Assembly: GCA_023957335.1 (NCBI GenBank)
Contig: JAMLHC010000006.1
Coordinates: forward strand, 159,632-223,631
Reading direction: 5' to 3'
DNA from: Bacteroidota bacterium
GTDB taxonomy: Bacteria > Bacteroidota > Bacteroidia > NS11-12g > UBA955
Length of the DNA: 64,000 bases
Positions 8,240 through 17,132 of the stretch are shown piece after piece. Position 1 is the stretch's first letter. Each line of letters begins with the position of its first letter. Both the position numbers and the translations under genes were made by a program. The notes under the pieces were generated by a model that saw nothing but the letters and a program-made list of their open reading frames with translations, made no database searches and was not told where the DNA came from.

Positions 8240-9553
8240 ATGCGAATACACCTTATAGCCATTGGCGGTGCGGTTATGCACAATCTCGCTCTGGAGCTTC
8301 AATTCAGAGGTCATCATGTGAGCGGAAGTGATGACACCATATTTAGTCCTGCAAAAGAGAGATTACAAAATGCCGGGCTGCTACCCGAAAAAGAGGGTTG
8401 GTTTGAAGATAAACTCTCAAAAGATATAGACCTCATTATCCTTGGTATGCACGCCAAAGCCAACAATCCTGAGTTGCTGAAAGCCCAATCACTAGGACTC
8501 AAAATTCAATCATTTCCCGAGTTCATTGCCTCTCATGCAGCAAGCAAAACACGTATTGTAATTGCGGGGAGTCATGGCAAAACCACTACAACCGCAATGG
8601 TGATGCACAGTTTAAAACAACATCAAATCCGGTTTGACTACTTAGTAGGCTCACAACTTGAGGGATTTGAAAGAATGGTATGCCTGAGCGATGCACCTTA
8701 TATGATTATTGAAGGTGATGAGTATTTATCGTCTGCACTCGATTCCAAACCTAAATTTCTACATTACAAACCGCATGCAGCCGTAATTACAGGGGTTGCG
8801 TGGGATCACATCAATGTTTTCAAAACTTATCCTGAATATGTAGAACAGTTTAATTTTTTTACGGGCAGTCTGGCACAGGGCGCAAAGTTATTTGTGCATA
8901 AAACTGTAGCTGATGAGCCCTATTTTAAAAGTAAAATCCTTTTTGAACAGTATGATGCTTTTGAGTTTGAAGATACTGAGTCCAACTCAAAAGTAATCGT
9001 TGACTCACATCAATATCCAATGAAAGTCTTTGGTGCCTTTAATTTTCAAAATATGAAAGCTGCTTCTTTGCTTTGTAAAACCATAGGTATTGAAACACAA
9101 AGTTTTCTTAACAGTATGATGTCATTTGGTGGTACGGGCAAAAGACAAGAAAAAATTTTTGAATCCGAATCTGTAATTGTCATGCGCGATTTTGCTCACT
9201 CTCCATCCAAGGTAAAAGCCGCAGTGCAGGCTGTCAGACAAAAATATGCCAATCGCCATTTTGTGTGCATGTTGGAACTACATACCTACAGCAGCTTGAA
9301 CGAAGATTTCATACCACATTATCAGGATGCATTAAACTGTGCCGATGCAGCCCTTGTGTTTGTTGACAAACATGCTCTCGCGATCAAAGAGAAACCTTTC
9401 CCTAACGAAGACTTACTTAATAAAACCTTTCCAAATGCCATTATTGCCAAAAGTATCATCGATATTCAGACATTTGCAAATGAGCAGAAAACAAAAGAGC
9501 CTGCGGTATGGATGATGATGAGTTCGGGAAACTTTGCCGGTTGGAAATTTTAA
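8240..9553 (+). CDS. mpl: Mur ligase family protein, Mpl-like (UDP-MurNAc:tripeptide ligase)
   Basis: ATP-dependent ligase of the Mur family; Mpl re-attaches recovered murein tripeptide to UDP-N-acetylmuramate in the cytoplasm. Residues 1-100 form the Rossmann-like UDP-binding domain (MRIHLIAIGGAVMHNLALEL and HHVSGSDD). The P-loop AGSHGKTTTTAM is at 110-120. The central domain has IIEGDEYLSSALDSKPKFLH and AVITGVAWDHINVF, and the C-terminal domain has RQEKIFESESVIVMRDFAHS (DFAHSP in place of DYAHxP). The early GGAVMHNLA rather than the MurC GxGMSG pattern, with a length of 437, favours Mpl over MurC. It converges with the radical SAM gene six bases away. Confidence 0.83.
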   Translation: MRIHLIAIGGAVMHNLALELQFRGHHVSGSDDTIFSPAKERLQNAGLLPEKEGWFEDKLSKDIDLIILGMHAKANNPELLKAQSLGLKIQSFPEFIASHAASKTRIVIAGSHGKTTTTAMVMHSLKQHQIRFDYLVGSQLEGFERMVCLSDAPYMIIEGDEYLSSALDSKPKFLHYKPHAAVITGVAWDHINVFKTYPEYVEQFNFFTGSLAQGAKLFVHKTVADEPYFKSKILFEQYDAFEFEDTESNSKVIVDSHQYPMKVFGAFNFQNMKAASLLCKTIGIETQSFLNSMMSFGGTGKRQEKIFESESVIVMRDFAHSPSKVKAAVQAVRQKYANRHFVCMLELHTYSSLNEDFIPHYQDALNCADAALVFVDKHALAIKEKPFPNEDLLNKTFPNAIIAKSIIDIQTFANEQKTKEPAVWMMMSSGNFAGWKF

Positions 9554-9559
9554 AATCTG

Positions 9560-10597
9560 TTATTTTCTGCTGAGAAACACTTTGGTTCCTTCCGAGCAGT
9601 TTTGACAAATATCAATCTCTTTGCGCCCCAAAAAGAGTTTCTGTCTGAAGCCCATGTATTTGCGTCCCTGCCAGATTTCTGCAAACGTATTTTCATTCAA
9701 ATTGCCAAAATTGTGTTTAGCGTCTTTATCAAAACAACACGGCACAACTCCTCCATCCCAGGTTACTACTGCGCTATGCCACATTTTCCAACAATGGTTT
9801 AACAGGCTGTTCTTAAAGATAAATTTACCATCAACTTTTTTGTAGCGACTTTTACTTTCCTCATCCGGTATCCAATCATCTCCGGTTTCGTAATTATAGA
9901 CTTGTGCTGTTTTGATTTGCAAACCATCTACTTTGTATTTTTTTGCAAGATTTTTAATAGCAGAAATCTCATTTTGATTATGTTTAAATACAATGAACTG
10001 CCAAACCACATAAGGTGTAGAACTCTTTAGCCGTTTCTTAGCTTCAAAAATTTCTTGGGTTCCTGACAGCACTTTTTCAAGTTGTCCGCCAACTCTGTAA
10101 TGCTCATAACTTTCTTGGCTGACTCCGTCTATGGAAATGATTAATCTGCTCAGTCCGCTTTTAACGGCTTCTTCTGCCATTTCTCTGTTTTTGAAAAAAT
10201 GTCCGTTCGTACTGGTAATGGTATAAATTTTTTTGTCTGCCGCTAAACGTACAATTTGGTTAAAATCCTTGTTCAGGTATGGTTCTCCTTGAAAATATAA
10301 AGTAAGAAACATCAGCGTAGGCGCAAGCTCATTAATTACTTTCTCTGCCAATTCCGGCTGCAACATTCCTGTAGGGCGCGTAAAAGCCCTTAAACCGCTT
10401 GGACACTGAGGGCATCTCAGGTTGCATGAGGTGGTTGGTTCAATATTCAAGGCAGCGGGGAAATACTTTGCTTCTCGTGGAACTTGTTTACGCGCTTGTT
10501 GATATGACCTATACAGCCCAATGGCATTGACAATACGATGTCTATTCAACACTTTCATAAATTGAAAGACATCTGTCAAACGTGCTTTATACCCCAT
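9560..10597 (-). CDS. Radical SAM/SPASM domain protein
   Basis: Residues 50-62 read NIEPTTSCNLRCPQCPSG, with the CxxxCxxC cluster that binds the SAM-cleaving [4Fe-4S]. The C-terminus has VPCCFDKDAKHNFGNLNEN and IDICQNCSEG, a SPASM-type auxiliary cluster-binding segment. Such proteins modify peptides or carry out dehydrogenations and other radical chemistry, but no peptide precursor or partner enzyme is adjacent, so the substrate is unknown. At 345 residues it is full length. The FNR-like flavoprotein gene lies six bases upstream on the same strand and could supply electrons to the clusters; that pairing is inference from position. Confidence 0.85.
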   Translation of the reverse strand: MGYKARLTDVFQFMKVLNRHRIVNAIGLYRSYQQARKQVPREAKYFPAALNIEPTTSCNLRCPQCPSGLRAFTRPTGMLQPELAEKVINELAPTLMFLTLYFQGEPYLNKDFNQIVRLAADKKIYTITSTNGHFFKNREMAEEAVKSGLSRLIISIDGVSQESYEHYRVGGQLEKVLSGTQEIFEAKKRLKSSTPYVVWQFIVFKHNQNEISAIKNLAKKYKVDGLQIKTAQVYNYETGDDWIPDEESKSRYKKVDGKFIFKNSLLNHCWKMWHSAVVTWDGGVVPCCFDKDAKHNFGNLNENTFAEIWQGRKYMGFRQKLFLGRKEIDICQNCSEGTKVFLSRK

Positions 10598-10603
10598 AGC
10601 ACA

Positions 10604-11323
10604 TTAGTCAAAAAGTTCGAATTTAATTTCTTTGCGCGAATAGCCCATCTCTTTGAGATTGTTCTTCGCCTCTCGCACCATACCCGACCATCCGCAAATA
10701 TAAAACTGCATATTTTGTTTGCCTACAAAATCAGGGTTATTCAAATACACTTGATGCAAATATCCTTTATATCCATCCCAGTTTTCACGAGACAAAACCG
10801 GCAAATAGGCTATCCTTTTATCTTGTGCTGCAAGTGCTTCAAATTCATCTCTATAAAGTAAATCCTCTTGAGTTCTCCCGCCAAAAATCAGTATGATTTT
10901 TTCAAAAGGCAGATTGTTATTTATCAAATGATGAATCATAGACCTAAAAGGTGCTACACCGGTTCCGGTACAAATAAAACAAAAGGTTTTTCCTGCTGTT
11001 TCCTCAACTAACACAAACTTTCCCTGAGCAGCACTAAAATGGATTTTATTACCTTCTTGCATGTGAAACAGCAAGGGGCTTGCGGCACCGTCTTCTTTCA
11101 AAACTACACACAATTCAAAGGAATTGCCATTAGGTGCAGAGGCTATCGAATAGCTACGATAAGGGAACTGGTGATGTATTCCTGGAAATGAGATTATGAC
11201 AAATTGACCCGGTATAAAATCAAAAGAATCTTTGTTGCTGAGTTCAACTTGATAATGTTTTACCGAAGGGGAAAGGTTTTTTACAGAACGAATAATCCCA
11301 CTGTTTTCAAATTTTTCTTCCAC
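10604..11323 (-). CDS. FAD-dependent oxidoreductase, ferredoxin-NADP reductase family
   Basis: A 239-residue flavoprotein with FAD domain motif PYRSYSIASAPNG (RxYS) and NAD(P) domain motif CFICTGTGVAPFRSMIHHL, then MQFYICGWSGMVREAKNNL, the usual CG-containing C-terminal segment. It has no 2Fe-2S domain, so it resembles the reductase module of Fpr-type enzymes. It transfers electrons between NAD(P)H and ferredoxin or flavodoxin in the cytoplasm. It shares a transcription unit with the radical SAM protein (six-base gap), which fits an electron supply role, and miaE upstream also needs reducing power. Confidence 0.83.
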   Translation of the reverse strand: MEEKFENSGIIRSVKNLSPSVKHYQVELSNKDSFDFIPGQFVIISFPGIHHQFPYRSYSIASAPNGNSFELCVVLKEDGAASPLLFHMQEGNKIHFSAAQGKFVLVEETAGKTFCFICTGTGVAPFRSMIHHLINNNLPFEKIILIFGGRTQEDLLYRDEFEALAAQDKRIAYLPVLSRENWDGYKGYLHQVYLNNPDFVGKQNMQFYICGWSGMVREAKNNLKEMGYSRKEIKFELFD

Positions 11324-11369
11324 GACTGCAAAATTAAAATTTCAAATGACATGGGATAATGAATTATTG

Positions 11370-11951
11370 TCAGTGAATACGTCCTTTTCTATATTCAAAC
11401 TGTTTCATAATCTCTGCTTCTCCATCTAAGTAATATTGCCAGCGTTTGTCAACATAATCGGAGGGCATAATGTCTTTTGCAAGTTTGATAAACAGTGTGT
11501 AATGCCCTGCTTCAGACACCATGAATTCATGATAAAACTCTTTGAGTGCTTCATCCTGAATATGCAATGACAACAGCCTGAATCGCTCGCAACTCCGAGC
11601 TTCAATCATCGCACAGATAAGTAGTTTTTCGGTCAATGCCTCAGCTCTGCTTCCCCCTTTTTTTTCAAGCTTATAAAGTGCGTTTACATATTCATCTTTT
11701 CTCTGTGCACCTAACTTTAGATTGCGTTTTTTTAATTCTTTCAAAACTTTGCGAAAGTGCCCCCATTCCTCTGCAATTACAGGAGTTACCTCCTCTAACA
11801 TATTCTCAAATTCTGAGAATTTTGAAATTACGGTAATTCCATTGGTAGCAGCTTTTTGCTCACACCATGCATGGTCTGTGAGTATTTCTTCGAGACTCAT
11901 ACTTGCAATGTCCACCCAACGCGGGTCTGTGGCTAATTTTAATCCTAACAT
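11370..11951 (-). CDS. miaE: tRNA-(ms2io6A37)-hydroxylase MiaE-like
   Basis: Non-haem diiron monooxygenase that hydroxylates the isopentenyl side chain of ms2i6A37 in tRNA, in the presence of O2. Opening MLGLKLATDPRWVDIASMSL then EEILTDHAWCEQKAATNG carries the first Glu/His ligand set. EEWGHFRKVLKELKKRNLKL and MIEARSCERFRLLS followed by EAGHYTLFIKLA give the remaining Glu and ExxH ligands of a ferritin-like four-helix bundle. At 193 residues it is of normal length. It lies six bases after the GAF protein gene on the same strand. Presence implies an aerobic or microaerobic lifestyle. Confidence 0.9.
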   Translation of the reverse strand: MLGLKLATDPRWVDIASMSLEEILTDHAWCEQKAATNGITVISKFSEFENMLEEVTPVIAEEWGHFRKVLKELKKRNLKLGAQRKDEYVNALYKLEKKGGSRAEALTEKLLICAMIEARSCERFRLLSLHIQDEALKEFYHEFMVSEAGHYTLFIKLAKDIMPSDYVDKRWQYYLDGEAEIMKQFEYRKGRIH

Positions 11952-11957
11952 GATTTA

Positions 11958-12437
11958 TTAATACGGTATTATTAAAGTGATGTTGTTCGACACAAAACTC
12001 ACAATCTTTTCTAAATAGACTGCATCTGTTTCATCAAAGTGATTAAGCTCCTTGCTGTCAATATCTAAAACTCCCCAAACAGAATTGTAACACATTACAG
12101 GAATAACAATTTCCGAGTTAGATTCCGAATTACAAGCAATATGTCCCGAAAACTCATGTACGTTTGGCACTACAATAGTTTGTTCCTGCTCCCATGCAGT
12201 GCCACAAACGCCTTTTCCTTTGGCAATTTGCGTGCAAGCAACCGGTCCTTGGAAAGCACTCAGTTGAAGTTTATTATTGATTATTTGATAAAAACCAACC
12301 CACCAAAAATCAAAATGTGTTTTGAGTATTGCTGTGATATTGGCAAGATTACCTGTCAGATGAATATCCTTATCCCAAACAGCAACGATTTCTTTCATTG
12401 CAAGTTCATATTTTTCGGCTTTTTTCATGTGAAGCAT
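11958..12437 (-). CDS. msrC: GAF domain protein, free methionine-(R)-sulfoxide reductase-like
   Basis: A single GAF domain of 159 residues. FDFWWVGFYQIINNKLQLSA, FQGPVACTQIAKGKGVCGTA and HIACNSESNSEIVIPV form the pattern of the fRMsr enzymes, which reduce free Met-(R)-sulfoxide using three conserved cysteines: here the Cys of VACTQI, the Cys of GVCGTA and the Cys of HIACNSES. All three are present. The cytoplasmic repair of oxidised methionine fits the oxidative neighbourhood (miaE, flavoprotein). The start could also be the ATG at 12428. It forms a probable operon with miaE downstream. Confidence 0.8.
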   Translation of the reverse strand: MLHMKKAEKYELAMKEIVAVWDKDIHLTGNLANITAILKTHFDFWWVGFYQIINNKLQLSAFQGPVACTQIAKGKGVCGTAWEQEQTIVVPNVHEFSGHIACNSESNSEIVIPVMCYNSVWGVLDIDSKELNHFDETDAVYLEKIVSFVSNNITLIIPY

Positions 12438-12495
12438 AAAGGGAAGATTAAATGATTACAAAAACAAAAGGGAAGACTGAACATCTTCCCCTTTG

Positions 12496-12568
12496 TGATC
12501 CCGCTGGGATTCGAACCCAGGACCCCTACATTAAAAGTGTAATGCTCTACCGGCTGAGCTACAGGATC
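12496..12568 (-). tRNA. tRNA-Lys (UUU)
   Basis: On the complement, acceptor arm GATCCTG pairs with CGGGATC and is followed by discriminator A. The D arm GTAGCTCAGCCGGTAGAGCA, the anticodon arm with loop CTTTTAA (anticodon TTT) and the T arm GGTTCGAATCCCAG are all present. No CCA is encoded, so it is added after transcription. Confidence 0.96.
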
Positions 12569-12625
12569 ATTTTTACAAAAATTTCAGTTGGTTTTGTACT
12601 TCCGCCCCTTCTGAAAACGTGGGTG

Positions 12626-12655
12626 CAAAAATAGTTTTTTATCTATTCAAAACAA
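12626..12655 (-). promoter_or_regulatory. Bacteroidota promoter of tRNA-Lys
   Basis: Reading the complement, -33 TTG (12653-12655) is separated by 19 bases from -7 TATTTTTG (12626-12633), a full match to TTG-N19-TAnnTTTG. The tRNA begins 57 bases downstream. Confidence 0.7.
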
Positions 12656-12687
12656 GTTTGATTTTTATTTTTTTCAAGAACCTAAAT

Positions 12688-14868
12688 TCAATCCACAATC
12701 AAACGAAGAACTTGGTGATTTACCTTTAAGATATAGACTCCTCCTTTTAATTCCGTTAGAGAAAGTTTGACTGAAAACATTTTCTCCGAGAAATCTTCTT
12801 TGGAAATCAGCACACCATTCATGGCATATATTGCAATCTGTTCAATCGGTTCTTGTTCAGATTGAATGGTAACCTCATCAAAGCTCGGGTTTGGGAATGC
12901 AATAATCTTAGGAACTTGGAAATGGATACCACCTGTACTTAGAATTCTATATGATTCTTTTACAGCTTCATAGGTATTGACCTTTCCCCATCCTGCGTTA
13001 TTATTTGGAACCGCACCTGTTTTACTGTCAACAATTGCAGTTTTAGCAAGAATCTGCTTAATCTGAAATGATGTAAGCTTTGGGTTAGCTTGCAACATCA
13101 AAGCTACTGTGCCTGTTACTTGAGGTGAAGCCATTGAAGTACCTGAAAAAACCCCATAAGCAAATGTGTCAGCATTAAATTCAGTAATGGCAACCAGTCT
13201 ATTCTTTGACCACCCTGGGAATTCTTGTAGAAAAATAGGGGCTGCCACATCCATACCGGGCGCTAAGATATCGGGCTTTATTCTGCCATCTGCTGTCGGA
13301 CCACGACTGCTAAAAGGAGTAATATTGCCAATGGCTGAATACCCTTGGTCATTAAAAGTGTCATTAAAAATACCATAGTAAAGGTTCTTTGCAGTCATTG
13401 CGCCTGCAGTAATAACACTCTTGGAAGTCCCACCATTCTCCCCTACTGTATAATCTGTATTGCCGGCTTTGTATGTTGATGAAAAATTAATTTGATTGTA
13501 TTGGTTCACAAATCGTCCTGAAGTATAACGATAAATCCCCCCTGAATTCCAAGCATGAACATCGGAGTAAGGTGATGTGATAGACAAACCAATATTGTAT
13601 TTTGCCGGGTCCGGATTGGTAAGAAGCAAGCGAATATTAGGTTTCCCGTTGGGCACATAATAAGAATTGGTAAAAGTGATAATTGAAAATTTTCCGGAAT
13701 CTGTGTCAAAAAATTTGGTGTCAGTTCCTGCTTTTGATGAGGATAGATAAGCGCTTTCGTACACAATATTTCCTGTTGTATCAATCAAATGTGCCGACAC
13801 AGAAAAAACAGAGTTCCCACTGCCCCACATATCCACATAAACTTCTTCTTTTGGATATGAAAATCGTTCATTCTCAATTACAATAGTTTTTACAGTATCT
13901 CCTCTCAACTCAGCTTCAAAATGCATAGGGTTAGTACCTTCATTGCCAGCGGCACCCACCAGAATCAAGCCTTCGCCAATTAAATTATTGGTAGCCAAAT
14001 CGAACAAAGAAGTTCCATCATGCGGACCCGTGTGCATTCCCCAGCTTAGGTTGATAACAGCAGGTTTACCCACCGACTTGGCATAATTAAAAATATAGTT
14101 ATAGGCATCAATAATGGCAGGGTTTGCAATCAGATAATCGCTCATGGCACTTCCCGGCAATTGCTCATTAAAATATTTAATACTCACAAAAACAAGTTCT
14201 GCATCAGGTGCATGTCCTTGATACTTGAGGTCAGGCGAGCCTATGCCACTACCTGCCGCAATACCGGCAACGTGTGTACCATGCGTTCCGTTCAAGTCAA
14301 GGTCTGTGAAGATTTCTTCTTTCCCGATAAGTTCTGAACCGTAATCATATCCTGAGGGTGGTGTTCCTTCATCATGATTTTGCTGCCATACCCGACTTAC
14401 CCTATAGGTAACACTGTCTGCTGCATAAAATGCAGGATGCTTATAATCAAACCCAATATCAACAATTCCTACAATGACCCCTTTGCCGGTAAAATTCTGT
14501 GGCAATCCATTGTTTATCCCATCGTGAACTTGGTCCACTCTCATCAATTTGCGCACAGAATCCATTTTGGCATGCGTTGCATTCAGCCTGAGTGCAGGCT
14601 CAATGGCTTCTACACCCTTTACCCCCGATAAGTATGCAAGCTGTGATTGTGGAACAAGCACGCTCCACACGTTACCCGCCTTGGTCTCAACTTTGATATG
14701 CAATTGAGTTAATTCGCTCTCATTAATTGCAGAATTGACCAGAATCAAAGTTGGAATTTCACCATTTTCATTGGCAAGCACCGGTTGTTGATTGTAATTA
14801 CTTGGAGTTTGAGCTTTAAGCCCAAAATATAGAAAACAACTTAGAAAAATGAATATCGTTTTTTTCAT
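12688..14868 (-). CDS. Secreted S8 (subtilisin) family serine peptidase with T9SS sorting domain
   Basis: Exported protease of 726 residues. MKKTIFIFLSCFLYFGLKAQ is a Sec signal peptide. The catalytic triad lies in VGIVDIGFDYKHPAF (Asp, near residue 137), NGTHGTHVAGIAAGSG (His, near 195) and FSGTSMASPQVTG (Ser, near 580). A large insert between His and Ser probably forms a beta-rich domain. The last 75 residues, starting IIAFPNPSFDEVTIQSE and ending GGVYILKVNHQVLRLIV, are a type A T9SS C-terminal domain, so it is likely carried across the outer membrane and anchored or released. It is similar in architecture to the product of 38614-40818. Possibly acts in extracellular protein degradation. 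Confidence 0.92.
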   Translation of the reverse strand: MKKTIFIFLSCFLYFGLKAQTPSNYNQQPVLANENGEIPTLILVNSAINESELTQLHIKVETKAGNVWSVLVPQSQLAYLSGVKGVEAIEPALRLNATHAKMDSVRKLMRVDQVHDGINNGLPQNFTGKGVIVGIVDIGFDYKHPAFYAADSVTYRVSRVWQQNHDEGTPPSGYDYGSELIGKEEIFTDLDLNGTHGTHVAGIAAGSGIGSPDLKYQGHAPDAELVFVSIKYFNEQLPGSAMSDYLIANPAIIDAYNYIFNYAKSVGKPAVINLSWGMHTGPHDGTSLFDLATNNLIGEGLILVGAAGNEGTNPMHFEAELRGDTVKTIVIENERFSYPKEEVYVDMWGSGNSVFSVSAHLIDTTGNIVYESAYLSSSKAGTDTKFFDTDSGKFSIITFTNSYYVPNGKPNIRLLLTNPDPAKYNIGLSITSPYSDVHAWNSGGIYRYTSGRFVNQYNQINFSSTYKAGNTDYTVGENGGTSKSVITAGAMTAKNLYYGIFNDTFNDQGYSAIGNITPFSSRGPTADGRIKPDILAPGMDVAAPIFLQEFPGWSKNRLVAITEFNADTFAYGVFSGTSMASPQVTGTVALMLQANPKLTSFQIKQILAKTAIVDSKTGAVPNNNAGWGKVNTYEAVKESYRILSTGGIHFQVPKIIAFPNPSFDEVTIQSEQEPIEQIAIYAMNGVLISKEDFSEKMFSVKLSLTELKGGVYILKVNHQVLRLIVD

Positions 14869-14955
14869 GTGAATAATTGAATTGCAATTTTAATGGATAA
14901 GTTTCATACTGATTTTTTTTATTGAAATGAGCAAAAATCAATATCCTCTATGGGT

Positions 14956-15825
14956 TTATACTAATTTATAGTTTCTAAACTCACCGATGCGCCATCCGCT
15001 TAGCTTTTCTATTTTCATTAAAATTTTATTTTTAAGTGATAGGTGAGTGATATTGGGGTCTCGGTCAAAAGTCCAGTTTTGTTTGGCTATTCGTTCATGA
15101 TATACTTTGGGATGTGAACCCGTAAACCTCTTTATAGAATCAATTTTCCCGTAGTCAAACTCTTGTTCAACTGCTACTTTTTCGAAAATGAATTGGTCGT
15201 CATGCCACAGTTTGCGTGCCTGAATTTGTTTAGACATTTGCTCTTGGGGATGTTTTACCCAACCATAATGAAAAATGCGAGCGTTTATTTTTTTTGCCGG
15301 TAATCTCTGATTAGCAATTCTGAAACCTTGCGCATCCATATAGGAGCGGATTTGTGGATTGTTTCTGATAATTCTCACTTCGTGTCTATACCACTTACGC
15401 GAGTCAGCAAGAAAATCATAAGAACCATAAAAATGCAAATACTCAAAGACCAAACCCTGAACCGAATTGTCATTGAGCCATTTCTGCATACTGATTCTAA
15501 TGTTGTCATAATCATCCTCATGTACACATTCATCGGCTTGAATATAAAAGCACCAGTCTGATTTAGGGGAGACATGTTCTAATGCTTTGTTTGTTTCAAC
15601 AGCAAGTACTTTACCGCCTTCTCTCAAAGTGTCATCCCAAACAGTTTCAACGATTTTGATTTTATCAGAATCTATGGATTGAATCAAACTTAGTGTGCCA
15701 TCCGTTGACTTTCCTACAGCCACAATCATTTCGTCCACCAAAGGCAAGATAGACAATATGGCTTCTGAGACCGGATAGCCTCCTGTTACACCATTACGGA
15801 TAATTGTAAAACCGCTGACAAACAT
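14956..15825 (-). CDS. Glycosyltransferase family 2-like protein
   Basis: A 289-residue protein of the GT-A fold: MFVSGFTIIRNGVTGGYPVS, then DEMIVAVGKSTDGTLSLIQS and CFYIQADECVHEDDYDNIR, where QADE is the position of the DxD metal-binding motif. The opening FTIIRNG rather than the common SVIIPTYN resembles a Bacteroidota GT2 subgroup with little functional data. Sugar donor and acceptor are unknown; no polysaccharide locus surrounds it. It ends four bases from the asparaginase gene upstream, so they may be co-transcribed. Confidence 0.78.
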   Translation of the reverse strand: MFVSGFTIIRNGVTGGYPVSEAILSILPLVDEMIVAVGKSTDGTLSLIQSIDSDKIKIVETVWDDTLREGGKVLAVETNKALEHVSPKSDWCFYIQADECVHEDDYDNIRISMQKWLNDNSVQGLVFEYLHFYGSYDFLADSRKWYRHEVRIIRNNPQIRSYMDAQGFRIANQRLPAKKINARIFHYGWVKHPQEQMSKQIQARKLWHDDQFIFEKVAVEQEFDYGKIDSIKRFTGSHPKVYHERIAKQNWTFDRDPNITHLSLKNKILMKIEKLSGWRIGEFRNYKLV

Positions 15826-15829
15826 ATTA

Positions 15830-16873
15830 TCAAGCGGTTTGGGATTGATTTATATTAAAATTGAGTTCGGGATTGGGTCTGATTTCTCCCACAATCAAAC
15901 CTCCAAAATTTTTTGTTTCATAATGAACAAACCTTTCCAAAATAGCTGCTTGTGCTTTTGAAATTAACCCTGAATTTGAGAGTAAAGATTGTGCAACTAC
16001 ATATTGAATTCCCATTTTACCATCATCTACTTTTATACAAACAGCTAAGTCTTGGTTGAAAATTGACATACAATACACTCCGTCTGCTCCTGTTTTTCCA
16101 ACTACATTATCACCGGCAACACCCATTAACTCAGTGCAATATCTCTTTGTACCGGCAATCATAAACGGATACGTGGTTACTGCCTCTATCATTACAGCAC
16201 AGGCTTTCTGCTCTTTTTCAGGAAAGTCTATAGGGTTAATCAAGTTTTGATATGCAACCGCTTGTTTATAAACAGTATATGAAAAAATAGGCGCAGAACA
16301 CCCATCAATCCCAATATGTGAATCCGAAATCGGTGTTTCGTAGTAACGTGAACAGGTTTCTGCAATGATTTTTTGAATAGTGTGTTCAGGTGAAATATAA
16401 TTTTTGTGGTCCACACCAAGAAGTCTGCAAAAAAGCAAAAATCCGGTATGTTTACCTGAGCAATTATTGTGAATACTACTTGGTTTTTGTTCGCTTTTTA
16501 TTAAATCTGCCTGGTCGCTTGACAACTCAGGCATTTGAGCACCACATTCCAAATCATTTTCAGTAAAACCACCCTTTGCCAATATTCTTTTTACTGTTTC
16601 AACATGTTGCTTTTCACCATTGTGCGAGCTGCATATCAAAGCAATTTCTTCCAATGTTAAATCAAATTCTTCTGCTCCCCCACGTGAAAAGAAAGGTATG
16701 TGTTGAAAAAATTTCATTGCCGAACGCGGATAGCAAACTTGTTCCACATCTCCCAGACTGAAAACAATCTTTTTTTCTTTGTTTATTACACATATCACCC
16801 CTCTGTGAAAACTCTCGACAACCTCGCCTCGCATTGATTGTACTAAAATAGGATTCGCTGTTTTATTTTTCAT
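15830..16873 (-). CDS. Asparaginase II family protein (L-asparaginase)
   Basis: A 347-residue cytoplasmic protein of the asparaginase II family (Rhizobium etli AnsA type), unrelated to the classical type I/II enzymes. PILVQSMRGEVVESFHRGVI is the amino-terminal signature, and then come GDVEQVCYPRSAMKFFQHIP, ICSSHNGEKQHVETVKRIL and NNCSGKHTGFLLFCRLLGVD, which hold the Ser, Lys and Cys residues conserved in the family. Hydrolysis of asparagine to aspartate and ammonia is the reported activity. The start ATG at 16873 follows a clear -7 element on the same strand (16932-16939). Confidence 0.85.
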   Translation of the reverse strand: MKNKTANPILVQSMRGEVVESFHRGVICVINKEKKIVFSLGDVEQVCYPRSAMKFFQHIPFFSRGGAEEFDLTLEEIALICSSHNGEKQHVETVKRILAKGGFTENDLECGAQMPELSSDQADLIKSEQKPSSIHNNCSGKHTGFLLFCRLLGVDHKNYISPEHTIQKIIAETCSRYYETPISDSHIGIDGCSAPIFSYTVYKQAVAYQNLINPIDFPEKEQKACAVMIEAVTTYPFMIAGTKRYCTELMGVAGDNVVGKTGADGVYCMSIFNQDLAVCIKVDDGKMGIQYVVAQSLLSNSGLISKAQAAILERFVHYETKNFGGLIVGEIRPNPELNFNINQSQTA

Positions 16874-17132
16874 TGTTGATTTAGTCTTGTGGTTGGATTA
16901 TATTGGCATGCCCGACATTGTTACAAGACTGCAAATGTATATTTTGGACTATGGATTGAGAAATTTAATTGCATTTCTTCCAAACGATTATTATTGGGCA
17001 CTTTGTTAACTTATAACTGTGCCACATTTGACAAAAAAGGGATTATTCCTATTCAAATTCCACTATCAAAAAAATCATGCATCAGTTTTTCATTATATTT
17101 GTTGCTTCAAACTCAATCAGACGCTCCAAAAT
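16874..17132. other. Divergent intergenic region with two -7 like promoters
   Basis: 259 bases separate the divergent asparaginase and T9SS genes. On the minus strand TACATTTG (complement of 16932-16939) matches TAnnTTTG, 58 bases before the asparaginase start. On the plus strand TATATTTG (17094-17101) matches, 31 bases before the T9SS start. Neither has an ideal -33 TTG, so both are moderate predictions. An open frame running through from 17019 is an extension of the T9SS gene without a signal peptide. Confidence 0.4.

Noticed and set aside
10538..10861. A plus-strand open frame of 107 codons
   Set aside because: It spans the junction of two clear minus-strand genes (radical SAM protein and FNR-like protein) and has no recognisable domain.
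12452..12634. A plus-strand open frame over the tRNA-Lys gene (60 codons, containing GIRTQDPYIKSVM)
   Set aside because: This is the well-known false protein produced by reading through a tRNA in the antisense frame; tRNA-Lys accounts for the sequence.
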